NCBI GenBank assembly: GCA_900541985.1
Contig: UQLX01000043.1
Span: forward strand, 1-18,174
Origin: an uncultured Blautia sp.
GTDB lineage: Bacteria; Bacillota; Clostridia; Lachnospirales; Lachnospiraceae
DNA: 18,174 nt
Direction of reading: 5' to 3'
Part shown: positions 1-5,681 of the stretch, one piece after another
Position numbering within the stretch: the first letter of the stretch is position 1
Layout: every line of letters begins with the position of its first letter
The notes under the pieces: generated by a model
Database searches by the model: none
What the model saw: the letters and a program-made list of their open reading frames with translations, nothing else
Told to the model about the DNA's origin: nothing
Translations under genes and position numbers: made by a program

Positions 1-1
1 G

Positions 2-112
2 ATAGGGGTAGTTTGCGCTTTTTTGGCTATTCTGAAGGTTTTGTTTCATAGTAAAAGTGAGCGTGGCAACTGGAAAGAAACGCTCCCAGAAATTTATTCC
101 AATTTTAGCTAA
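2..112 (+). CDS. 3' end of an unidentified gene, possibly a membrane protein
   Basis: An open frame enters from the left edge and ends at a TAA at 110-112, giving about 36 residues. The first dozen residues are hydrophobic (IGVVCAFLAILKVLF), followed by a polar tail with charged residues (SKSERGNWKETLPEIY). This could be the last membrane helix and cytoplasmic tail of a transporter-like protein. No family can be named from so little sequence. The frame may also be fortuitous, since no start is visible and no terminator follows before the next open frame at 130. Confidence 0.3.
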   Translation: MGVVCAFLAILKVLFHSKSERGNWKETLPEIYSNFS

Positions 113-129
113 CTGGCATTAGGATTTAA

Positions 130-570
130 CCCCACGCTTGGAAATTAAAAGAAAATCCGTGGGCACTGCACGGACTGAGCTGCATTTATCTTCTGCAGGA
201 AAAAAGGGAAAAAGCGGTTTCCTGTATCACAAAAGGAATGGCGCTGAGGGCAGAGGATGCTTCTTACATCAAGGAAGGATTTCGTATTCTCTCCTTCTGT
301 GAGGCTTACGAAGAAATCTGTACGATATACAAGAGTCTGGATAAAAAACTCCGTAAAAACAACCGGATCTGTTTCGGATATATCAATGCGCTTCACAAAC
401 TGGGGAAAGATGAGAAAGCTTATAAACTCCTGGAAAAGGATGGGGGAATGATCCTGGAAGATATCCGGGAAGGAGAGGATTCCATTGGGCAGCTGTGGAG
501 CGAACTGTATGAAAAACTATTTGAAGAGAAAGCAGAAATCCCTCACAAATATAATTTCAAGGCAATATAA
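130..570 (+). pseudogene. 5'-truncated remnant of a TPR-type protein gene
   Basis: The frame is open from just after a TAA (127-129) to a TAA at 568-570, about 146 residues, but the first ATG is only at 238 (110 aa). The translation upstream of that ATG is plainly coding. It contains a tetratricopeptide-like helix pair (NPWALHGLSCIYLLQEKREK, with the A and P-like turn spacing of a TPR) that runs directly into MALRAEDASYIKEG, and more helical repeats follow (KAYKLL, GEDSIGQLW). The composition and the ending resemble the C-terminal tails of large TPR proteins (DUF5107-type) of gut Clostridia; that match is from memory and uncertain. The start of such a protein is missing: there is no RBS or start near 130, and stops lie in frame at 49, 52, 58, 106 and 127. 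I infer a deletion or rearrangement joint near 113-140. A 110-aa product from 238 is possible, but the AUG lacks a good Shine-Dalgarno sequence. Confidence 0.55.
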
Positions 571-578
571 GTGCAAAA

Positions 579-606
579 TTAAAAGGGCTTTTTACAGCCC
601 TTTTAA
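579..606. terminator. Bidirectional intrinsic terminator between convergent genes
   Basis: TTAAAAGGGCT (579-589) and AGCCCTTTTAA (596-606) form an 11-bp perfect stem around a 6-nt loop. The arms carry A/T runs at both ends, so it can stop transcription from either side. The stop codon of the minus-strand aminotransferase gene (592-594) lies in the loop, and the plus-strand TPR remnant ends 8 nt before it. Confidence 0.8.
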
Positions 607-1680
607 TACGTTTATCAGTTTTTGGTTATGCTCCGGAAGCATGATACAGAATCGAACAAATTCACCTTCAAGACACTGGAAAGAGGAGCAGTCCCGGATC
701 ATCAGCCCCTGGCGGATGCAGGCTTCAAATACCTGGAAAGAGGTCAGATCCGGCTGGACGATCTGCAGAAGGAGAAAGTTTGCATAGGCCGGATATACTT
801 TAAAAGCCGGAAGTTCCTTCAGCTCCTGATATAATTTTTTTCTTTCAGAAAGGATCAGATCCCGCGTTTTCTGAATATAGTCCTTGTCCTTTAGAAGCAG
901 CTCTCCGGTAAAAGCCCCCAGACTGTTTAAAGACCAGGGAATCTGTTTTTCTTTCATCTGGGAGAGGAACTTCCTGTTTCCGCTGATTCCATAGCCAAGA
1001 CGCATGCCTGGTGCGGCAAAGAATTTGGATACGCCCCGGAGAACCATGAGATTATCGAATTCCTGCGTCAGAGGAACAGAAGTGACTGCGGCAATATCCG
1101 GTGCAAATTCCACATAAGTTTCATCGATCATTACAAAGATATTTTTCTCCTGACAGAAGCTTAAAAGCTTTTTCATATCCTCCTGCAAAATGGCGGAGGA
1201 GGTTGGATTGTTGGGATTGCACAGGATCAGAAAATCATAGCCTTTTTCCAGAGTCCGACACAGATCTCCTATATCAAGTGCAAATGCGCTGCTTTCCTGT
1301 AAATGATAATATTCCTGTGTGCTTCCGGAAAATGCCAGTTCCCGGGAATATTCAGAATAAGTGGGTCCAAGAATCAGGGTATGCTTTGGAGCGCGTTCCT
1401 GGATCAGAAGTGCGATCAGCTCGCTGGAGCCGTTTCCCGGGAGGATAAAATCAGCGGGTATGCCGCAGTATTCCGAAATTGTATTTCGTAAAGAGGTATA
1501 TTCTCTGTCCGGGTAGGAAGACAGAAGATCAAGGTTTTTGGACAGTTCTTTTTTGGCATTGGGAGAAAGTCCCAGAGGGTTTACGTTGGCGCCGAAATTG
1601 ATAATATCGTCTTTTTTTAAATGATAATATTCACATATTTTTTCAATATCACTTCCGTGAAAAACAGGTCTTGAAGTCAT
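592..1680 (-). CDS. PLP-dependent aminotransferase/decarboxylase, HisC/CobD type
   Basis: This is a 362-aa fold-type I PLP enzyme. The N-terminal FHGSDIEKI followed by INFGANVNPLG (27-37) resembles threonine-phosphate decarboxylase (CobD, which makes aminopropanol phosphate for cobalamin) and the related histidinol-phosphate aminotransferases. Visible active-site elements are the PLP-contacting PGNGSSELI (81-89), the CNPNNPT loop (154-160), the DETYVEF segment with the pyridine-N-binding Asp186 and Tyr189, Schiff-base Lys219 in GVSKFFAAPGMRLGY, Arg227 for phosphate, and a C-terminal substrate-carboxylate arginine candidate in VRFCI (Arg343). The length is normal for both families. The start at 1680 is set by AGAGGAG a few bases upstream on the minus strand. 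No his or cob gene is adjacent, so the substrate cannot be decided from context. CobD-like is slightly favoured by the HG[GS]D start. The enzyme class is secure; the reaction is not. Confidence 0.8.
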   Translation of the reverse strand: MTSRPVFHGSDIEKICEYYHLKKDDIINFGANVNPLGLSPNAKKELSKNLDLLSSYPDREYTSLRNTISEYCGIPADFILPGNGSSELIALLIQERAPKHTLILGPTYSEYSRELAFSGSTQEYYHLQESSAFALDIGDLCRTLEKGYDFLILCNPNNPTSSAILQEDMKKLLSFCQEKNIFVMIDETYVEFAPDIAAVTSVPLTQEFDNLMVLRGVSKFFAAPGMRLGYGISGNRKFLSQMKEKQIPWSLNSLGAFTGELLLKDKDYIQKTRDLILSERKKLYQELKELPAFKVYPAYANFLLLQIVQPDLTSFQVFEACIRQGLMIRDCSSFQCLEGEFVRFCIMLPEHNQKLINVLKGL

Positions 1681-1715
1681 GGGAACAATCTCCTCTCTAT
1701 AGCAGTTTTTTCTTT

Positions 1716-1744
1716 ATCATATAGCATTTTTACCTTGTGTGCAA
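1716..1744 (-). promoter_or_regulatory. Sigma-A promoter of the aminotransferase gene
   Basis: On the minus strand, TTGCAC (complement of 1739-1744) and TATGAT (complement of 1716-1721) are separated by exactly 17 nt. Each hexamer matches the consensus at 5 of 6 (TATGAT) or 4 of 6 (TTGCAC) positions. The predicted start of transcription is about 30 nt upstream of the ATG. Confidence 0.6.
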
Positions 1745-1769
1745 TAGATTGCAGGTGATTTGGGATATA

Positions 1770-1798
1770 TTGACACGGCTGCTGTGTGAGAGTAGAAT
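1770..1798 (+). promoter_or_regulatory. Sigma-A promoter of the 82-aa gene
   Basis: TTGACA (1770-1775), a 17-nt spacer and TAGAAT (1793-1798) form a near-consensus promoter, divergent from the aminotransferase promoter about 25 nt away. It leaves a leader of roughly 80 nt with a small CGGGA/TCCCG hairpin before the RBS. No known riboswitch was recognised in it. Confidence 0.65.
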
Positions 1799-1887
1799 TG
1801 CATACATAAATGTAAAGTATTAAGGCATAAAGGTGCCGGGACCCTATTTATAAATCCCGCAGAAAATGATTGGAAAGGAGAAGAACC

Positions 1888-2136
1888 ATGAGACTGGAAA
1901 TTGTGCAGGAAGCACTTAAAAAGAAGAATATCAGCTATCAATATACAGAAGAGGATGGATGTGGAAGCCTGGATTTTATGTTCCGTGGTCTGAGCTTTCA
2001 TGTGTGGGAATATTATGACAGTATCTGGGGTGCAGAGACGAATATCTACGAAGCGGGAAGAAGCCAGGACATAGAAGGCGACTATGAACAGGAGATCGCG
2101 CGGGAGATTCTGTCCTGGCCGGATATGATCGCATGA
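1888..2136 (+). CDS. Small soluble protein of unknown function (82 aa)
   Basis: The start is the ATG at 1888, preceded by AAAGGAG with good spacing. A longer reading from TTG at 1870 would include the ribosome binding site in the coding region and is rejected. The protein begins MRLEIVQEALKKKNISYQY, a short amphipathic helix, followed by TEEDGCGSLDF, an aromatic segment FHVWEYYDSIWGAE and an acidic C-terminal helix ending in ILSWPDM. It has no signal peptide and no membrane segment. Short proteins with this MRLxxVQEALKKK...YTEEDGCGS...WEY layout occur in Lachnospiraceae genomes as hypothetical proteins, to my recollection, so it is probably a real single-gene unit with its own promoter. I cannot name a function. 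A compact alpha/beta fold is the only structural guess. Confidence 0.7.
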   Translation: MRLEIVQEALKKKNISYQYTEEDGCGSLDFMFRGLSFHVWEYYDSIWGAETNIYEAGRSQDIEGDYEQEIAREILSWPDMIA

Positions 2137-2159
2137 TTAAAATGCAGGAAAAGAAACAG

Positions 2160-2186
2160 GGATACGGGGATTACTGTTCAGTATCC
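2160..2186 (+). terminator. Weak hairpin after the 82-aa gene
   Basis: GGATAC (2160-2165) and GTATCC (2181-2186) can form a 6-bp stem with a 15-nt loop, followed only by TTTG. The poor T-run makes it a doubtful terminator, but no better one lies between the stop at 2136 and the next gene. Confidence 0.3.
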
Positions 2187-2187
2187 T

Positions 2188-2217
2188 TTGATATATTAGG
2201 ATAAAAGGCTATATAGT
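2188..2217 (+). promoter_or_regulatory. Possible promoter of the glycosyltransferase gene
   Basis: TTGATA (2188-2193) is followed by TATATA at a 16-nt spacer (2210-2215) or TATAGT at 18 nt (2212-2217). The surroundings are A+T-rich, which raises the chance of false matches. The predicted transcript would have a leader of about 85 nt. Confidence 0.4.
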
Positions 2218-2276
2218 AGCTGCAAATAGTAAATATACAGACTTTGGAGAGAGTCTATAAACACTACTATTAAATC

Positions 2277-2304
2277 AGGAGAAAATCTGTTGTCTTTAAA
2301 GTGA
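2277..2304 (+). promoter_or_regulatory. Misplaced SD with a four-codon reading frame before the glycosyltransferase
   Basis: AGGAG at 2277-2281 sits 8 nt before a TTG (2290) that is in frame with the glycosyltransferase, but the frame TTG TCT TTA AAG hits TGA at 2302-2304, four nt before the ATG at 2308. Either the real gene start has decayed, or the ATG is reached from a distant SD or by re-initiation. Confidence 0.35.
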
Positions 2305-2307
2305 ATA

Positions 2308-4254
2308 ATGGATTGTAATAATAAGATGGTAAGGAAAAAATATATTAAAATGCTGAAAGCATTTCTGGGTAGAACGAATGAAAATAATTTATACAAGGTG
2401 AGAGCCAAATATGCAGAGTATTATGATACATGTTCGTTGCAGGAAAATTTAGTAATAATAGAAAGTAATCAGGGAAAAAGTATTTCTGAAAAAGAATATC
2501 GGATTTTGAAAACGCTTTATCAGATTAATGAAAATAAAAAATATCAATTAGTTGTGGCAGTTTGTTCGGGTAAAGAAAAAGAAATTAGAAACTTTTTGAA
2601 TCATAAAAAGCTATATGGTGTAAAGGTTGCGGTAATTCACACGAAATATTACTGTAAGGTGTTGGCAACAGCACATTTTTTGGTTAATAATTATGCTTTT
2701 CCTTCATATTTTATAAAACATACCGGACAGATTTATATTAATACAGGGTGTGAAAATTATGTGGAATATATTGAAAAGGAAAAAATACAGGATTTTACAG
2801 GCTTTGGAAACATACAAAGGAATTTGATTATGGCAGATTATATAATATGCCATAATGAAAAATATCGTAGTAATCTGGAAAAAAGGTTTATGCTTAACCC
2901 CCTTTTTATGGGAAACTATATTACTATGGAAGATTGTTCGAGAAAGAATAACTCGGACAGAGGAGCGGATTCTGGGGAACAGGAGATGGTGCAAATTGTT
3001 TTTGAGCGTAGGCGCAAAGAAGATAAGCGAGTTATAAAAAATGAAATAGATGAGAAACAGAATGTGCTGATTTATGGAGGGGCACTCCTGAAAAATGGGA
3101 TTACTACTGCTTTAAAAGGGCTATTGAATCATGTTGACCTGGATGAAAGAAATTATATATTATTAGTAAATGAAAAAGATGCGGAAAAAAATATAGAGTT
3201 ACTACAGGAATTAGATGAAAGGCTTAGCTGTGTACTGATAGAGGGAAAAAAACTGTTAACAGATACAGAGGCGATAGTGAGTTACCTGTATTTCAAATTT
3301 AATATAGAAAATAATTATATCTTTTCAAAAATTAAACATATATACAAACGAGAAGTGAAAAGATTATTTGGATCGGCATGCTTTCATGCGGCAATCCATT
3401 TTTCGGGATATGAAAAGGAAATTGTTCATTTGATATCAGAAATGGATTCCAGAAAAATAATATTTGTTCATAATAATATGAATGAAGAGAGAAGAACGAA
3501 AAGTAATTTTCATGTACCATCCATAAAATATGCATATACATCATTTGATTATATTGCAGGTGTGCGCGGTACTATGAAAAAAGAAATTGAAGAGCTTTTG
3601 GAAAGGAATGTTGATGAAAAAATCAGAATTGTACATAATCTTAACGATATAGAGACGATTATTGAAAAGTCTGAAAGAGAAATTGAATTTGAGGAAGAAA
3701 CAACGTCTACACATACAATTGAAGAAATTGAGAAAATATTGAATGATCAGAAAAATCTTAAATTTATTTCTATTGGACGTTTTTCAGTAGAGAAGGCGCA
3801 TGAACGTTTATTAGAGGCTTTTGAACAGTTTTGCAGGAAAAATCCCAATAGTTATTTGATTCTTATAGGGGGGTATGGGCCTTTATATCAGACAACAATG
3901 GATAGAGTCCATAAAAGCGTGTGTCAGAAACAGATTGTAGTGATAAAGAGTATGAGTAACCCATACCCTGTCTTGATGAAATGCAATGCGTTTTTCTTAG
4001 CTTCTTTTTATGAAGGCTTACCAATGACGATAATGGAAGCGCTGATCTTGGGTGTTCCAGTTATATCTGTTGATATAGATGGACCTCGCCAGTTTTTGGA
4101 GCAAGGCTATGGAGAACTGGTGGAATCATCTGTAGAAGGGCTCTTGTTAGGTATGGAAAGAGTGCAGAGAAGAGAACTTTGTTTGCGGGATTTTGATGCA
4201 TATGAGTTTAACAAGCAGGCATTACAGGAATTTGAAGCGTTATTAAAAAATTGA
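2308..4254 (+). CDS. Two-module glycosyltransferase: degenerate TagF-like N-terminus plus GT4 domain
   Basis: The 648-aa protein has two parts. Residues about 45-205 follow the N-terminal half of CDP-glycerol glycerophosphotransferases (TagF/Glyphos_transf): NNYAFPSYFIKHTGQIYIN (127-145) and FGNIQRNLIMADYIICHNE (166-184) keep the family order. The WHGTPLK motif expected directly after QIYINT is instead GCENYVEY, so the conserved His is absent. Residues about 250-648 form a GT-B, GT4-type glycosyltransferase, with a glycine-rich N-terminal segment (VLIYGGALLKNG), ISIGRFSVEKAHERLLEAF (487-505), LILIGGYGPL and the donor-binding EX7E motif EGLPMTIME (Glu569, Glu577). There is no signal peptide or membrane helix, so it is cytoplasmic. 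The role is probably decoration of a cell-surface polymer such as teichoic acid or capsule. The sequence is markedly A+T-richer than its neighbours (for example 16 G+C in 2521-2580), which suggests transfer. The ATG at 2308 lacks a well-placed SD; the next ATG (2326) is an alternative. Confidence 0.82.
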   Translation: MDCNNKMVRKKYIKMLKAFLGRTNENNLYKVRAKYAEYYDTCSLQENLVIIESNQGKSISEKEYRILKTLYQINENKKYQLVVAVCSGKEKEIRNFLNHKKLYGVKVAVIHTKYYCKVLATAHFLVNNYAFPSYFIKHTGQIYINTGCENYVEYIEKEKIQDFTGFGNIQRNLIMADYIICHNEKYRSNLEKRFMLNPLFMGNYITMEDCSRKNNSDRGADSGEQEMVQIVFERRRKEDKRVIKNEIDEKQNVLIYGGALLKNGITTALKGLLNHVDLDERNYILLVNEKDAEKNIELLQELDERLSCVLIEGKKLLTDTEAIVSYLYFKFNIENNYIFSKIKHIYKREVKRLFGSACFHAAIHFSGYEKEIVHLISEMDSRKIIFVHNNMNEERRTKSNFHVPSIKYAYTSFDYIAGVRGTMKKEIEELLERNVDEKIRIVHNLNDIETIIEKSEREIEFEEETTSTHTIEEIEKILNDQKNLKFISIGRFSVEKAHERLLEAFEQFCRKNPNSYLILIGGYGPLYQTTMDRVHKSVCQKQIVVIKSMSNPYPVLMKCNAFFLASFYEGLPMTIMEALILGVPVISVDIDGPRQFLEQGYGELVESSVEGLLLGMERVQRRELCLRDFDAYEFNKQALQEFEALLKN

Positions 4255-4279
4255 TATGAGATGTGCCATTAGCTACATT

Positions 4280-4308
4280 GGGCAGAGCTGATTGTTGAGG
4301 CTCTGCCC
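4280..4308 (+). terminator. Terminator after the glycosyltransferase gene
   Basis: GGGCAGAGC (4280-4288) and GCTCTGCCC (4300-4308) make a perfect 9-bp GC-rich stem with an 11-nt loop, about 25 nt after the TGA. The downstream tract (ATGTTTGCATTATAAAT) is only moderately T-rich. Confidence 0.65.
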
Positions 4309-4335
4309 ATGTTTGCATTATAAATCAAAAAAGTC

Positions 4336-4364
4336 TTGACATAGTAGTTTCCATATGTTATTCT
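4336..4364 (+). promoter_or_regulatory. Promoter of the rplJ-rplL operon
   Basis: A perfect TTGACA (4336-4341), a 17-nt spacer and TATTCT (4359-4364) are placed so that transcription starts near 4371, just upstream of the L10 leader. Confidence 0.8.
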
Positions 4365-4370
4365 ATATGA

Positions 4371-4490
4371 GAACGCTGCCGAAGACAGTAGGTGCCGTAA
4401 GGCATAAGGATCAAAACGCCTACCGAGGACTTAGTATTCTGATAAGATTACAGGAGACCTTACTGTCGTGGTACAGTAGGGCTTTTTTTT
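4371..4490 (+). promoter_or_regulatory. L10 leader (ribosomal protein autoregulatory element)
   Basis: The leader of the rplJ transcript shows the expected layout. GTAGG (4388-4392) pairs with CCTAC (4419-4423) around an inner hairpin TGCC-GTAA-GGCA (4393-4404) with a GNRA loop, then an intrinsic terminator at 4458-4490. GACAGTA (4384-4390) can pair with TACTGTC (4461-4467), the 5' arm of the terminator. That pairing would overlap the L10-site stem by three bases. In Bacillus subtilis the L10-L12 complex binds such a leader and promotes termination when stalk protein is in excess. The same attenuation is inferred here from the mutually exclusive pairings. Confidence 0.88.
4458..4490 (+). terminator. 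Attenuator terminator of the L10 leader
   Basis: CCTTACTGT (4458-4466) pairs with ACAGTAGGG (4473-4481), 9 bp including one G-U, with a 6-nt loop and a run of eight T at 4483-4490. It lies 57 nt before the rplJ start, so it must be conditional. Confidence 0.88.
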
Positions 4491-4547
4491 ATCTCAGTAT
4501 CCATTGCAACGGCGGTATATCAAAATCTATAAGGAGGTGTACCATTT

Positions 4548-5057
4548 ATGGCAAAAGTAGAACTGAAACAACCAATCGTAGAAGAAATCGCAAACAGCAT
4601 TAAAGACGCTCAGTCAGTAGTTCTGGTAAACTACAGTGGTCTTACTGTTGAACAGGACACTGTTCTGCGTAAGGAATTAAGAGAAGCTGGGGTTCAGTAT
4701 AAAGTTTACAAAAACACAATGATGAACCGTGCTTTTGCAGGAACAGACTGTGAATGCCTTTCCAAACATCTGGAAGGTACAAACGCACTGGCAATCTCTG
4801 CTACAGATGCGACAGCACCTGCAAGAATCCTTGCCAAATATGCGAAACAGTTCCCGGCACTGGAACTGATCGCTGGTGTGGTTGAAGGAAACTACAATGA
4901 TCAGGCTGGAATCCAGGCTCTGTCCCAGATCCCGTCCAGAGAAGAACTTCTTGGAAAACTTCTTGGAAGCATTCAGTCTCCGATCACAAACTTCGCTCGT
5001 GTGCTTAATCAGATTGCAGAGGCACAGGGAGGAAACACAGAAGCAGCGGCTGAATAA
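4548..5057 (+). CDS. rplJ: 50S ribosomal protein L10 (uL10)
   Basis: At 169 aa the protein has normal L10 length. It starts MAKVELKQPIVEEIANS, the usual helix, followed by VLVNYSGLTVEQDTVLRKEL and VYKNTMMNRAF, which contact 23S rRNA at the base of the stalk. NFARVLNQIAEAQ near the end belongs to the C-terminal helix that binds L12 dimers. It forms the (L10)(L12) stalk of the large subunit, which recruits translation factors. The start is fixed by AAGGAGGTG at 4531-4539. The gene is followed by rplL after 46 nt and is preceded by the attenuated L10 leader, so its product is expected to repress its own operon. The rplK and rplA genes that often precede it are not present here; a glycosyltransferase gene takes their place. 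Confidence 0.98.
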   Translation: MAKVELKQPIVEEIANSIKDAQSVVLVNYSGLTVEQDTVLRKELREAGVQYKVYKNTMMNRAFAGTDCECLSKHLEGTNALAISATDATAPARILAKYAKQFPALELIAGVVEGNYNDQAGIQALSQIPSREELLGKLLGSIQSPITNFARVLNQIAEAQGGNTEAAAE

Positions 5058-5103
5058 GGCCGGCATAAATTAAAAAAATAATATTATATGGAGGGAAATT
5101 AAA

Positions 5104-5478
5104 ATGGCAAAATTAACAACAGAAGAATTTATTGCAGCAATCAAAGAGTTATCTGTATTAGAGTTAAATGATCTTGTAAAAGCTTGTGAGGAAGAGTTCG
5201 GTGTATCCGCAGCAGCAGGCGTTGTAGTTGCAGCAGCAGGTGCAGCAGGCGAGGCAGCTGAAGAGAAAGACGAGTTCGACGTAGAGCTTACAGAAGTAGG
5301 CCCGAACAAGGTTAAAGTTATCAAAGTTGTTCGTGAAGTAACAGGTCTTGGCCTGAAAGAAGCTAAAGCTGTAGTTGACGGTGCTCCGAAGGTAGTTAAA
5401 GAGGGCGCTTCCAAAGCTGAGGCTGAGGACATCAAAGCAAAACTGGAAGCAGAGGGAGCAAAGATCACTCTGAAATAA
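5104..5478 (+). CDS. rplL: 50S ribosomal protein L7/L12 (bL12)
   Basis: The 124-aa protein has the two-domain L12 layout. An N-terminal dimerisation and L10-binding helix region (LTTEEFIAAIKELSVLELND) is followed by an alanine/glycine-rich flexible hinge at about 38-55 (SAAAGVVVAAAGAAGEAA). A globular C-terminal domain then contains VKVIKVVREVTGLGLKEAK, the helices that touch EF-Tu, EF-G and IF2. It is present in several copies per ribosome, so higher expression than rplJ is expected. The RBS is GGAGGGAA just before the ATG. A terminator-like hairpin 24 nt after the stop separates it from rpoB, which would enrich rplJ-rplL transcripts over polymerase transcripts. Confidence 0.98.
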   Translation: MAKLTTEEFIAAIKELSVLELNDLVKACEEEFGVSAAAGVVVAAAGAAGEAAEEKDEFDVELTEVGPNKVKVIKVVREVTGLGLKEAKAVVDGAPKVVKEGASKAEAEDIKAKLEAEGAKITLK

Positions 5479-5501
5479 TTCAGTATGAACAAAAGAGACA
5501 G

Positions 5502-5537
5502 CGCAGGGACGCCGCAGGTGTTCCTGCGTTTCTTTTT
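5502..5537 (+). terminator. Terminator or attenuator between rplL and rpoB
   Basis: CGCAGGGAC (5502-5510) pairs with GTTCCTGCG (5520-5528), 9 bp with one G-U and a 9-nt loop, followed by TTTCTTTTT. Upstream ACAAAAGA can extend the stem against the T-tract. It probably stops most rplJL transcripts, with read-through feeding rpoB. Confidence 0.75.
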
Positions 5538-5558
5538 GTGAAAAAAATAAAAAATCAG

Positions 5559-5587
5559 TTGACAGGTTGACAGAGCTATGTTATAGT
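5559..5587 (+). promoter_or_regulatory. Promoter of rpoB-rpoC
   Basis: TTGACA (5559-5564), a 17-nt spacer and TATAGT (5582-5587) form a near-consensus promoter directly after the rplL terminator, giving a leader of about 85-90 nt. A second TTGACA at 5567-5572 has no correctly spaced -10. Confidence 0.75.
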
Positions 5588-5645
5588 GAAAAATGCTATA
5601 TTATGGCAAGATATGCCTGTTTGCCTTAAATTACAGACAGGATCA

Positions 5646-5654
5646 TGTTATAAT
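5646..5654 (+). promoter_or_regulatory. Possible second, extended -10 rpoB promoter
   Basis: TGTTATAAT (5646-5654) contains a perfect TATAAT at 5649-5654 with an upstream TG one base away (extended -10). The -35 region is poor (TTAAAT-like at 17 nt). It would start transcription about 20 nt before the rpoB ATG. Confidence 0.4.
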
Positions 5655-5681
5655 AAATAAAAAAACAGGGGTGAAACGTCA

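Noticed and set aside
5070..5492. 140-aa minus-strand frame opposite rplL, rich in Ser, Ala and Thr
   Set aside because: The composition is simply the complement of the alanine-rich L12 hinge.
5567..5572. Second TTGACA before rpoB as a separate promoter
   Set aside because: No -10 hexamer at 16-18 nt; the adjacent TTGACA at 5559 is spaced correctly with TATAGT.
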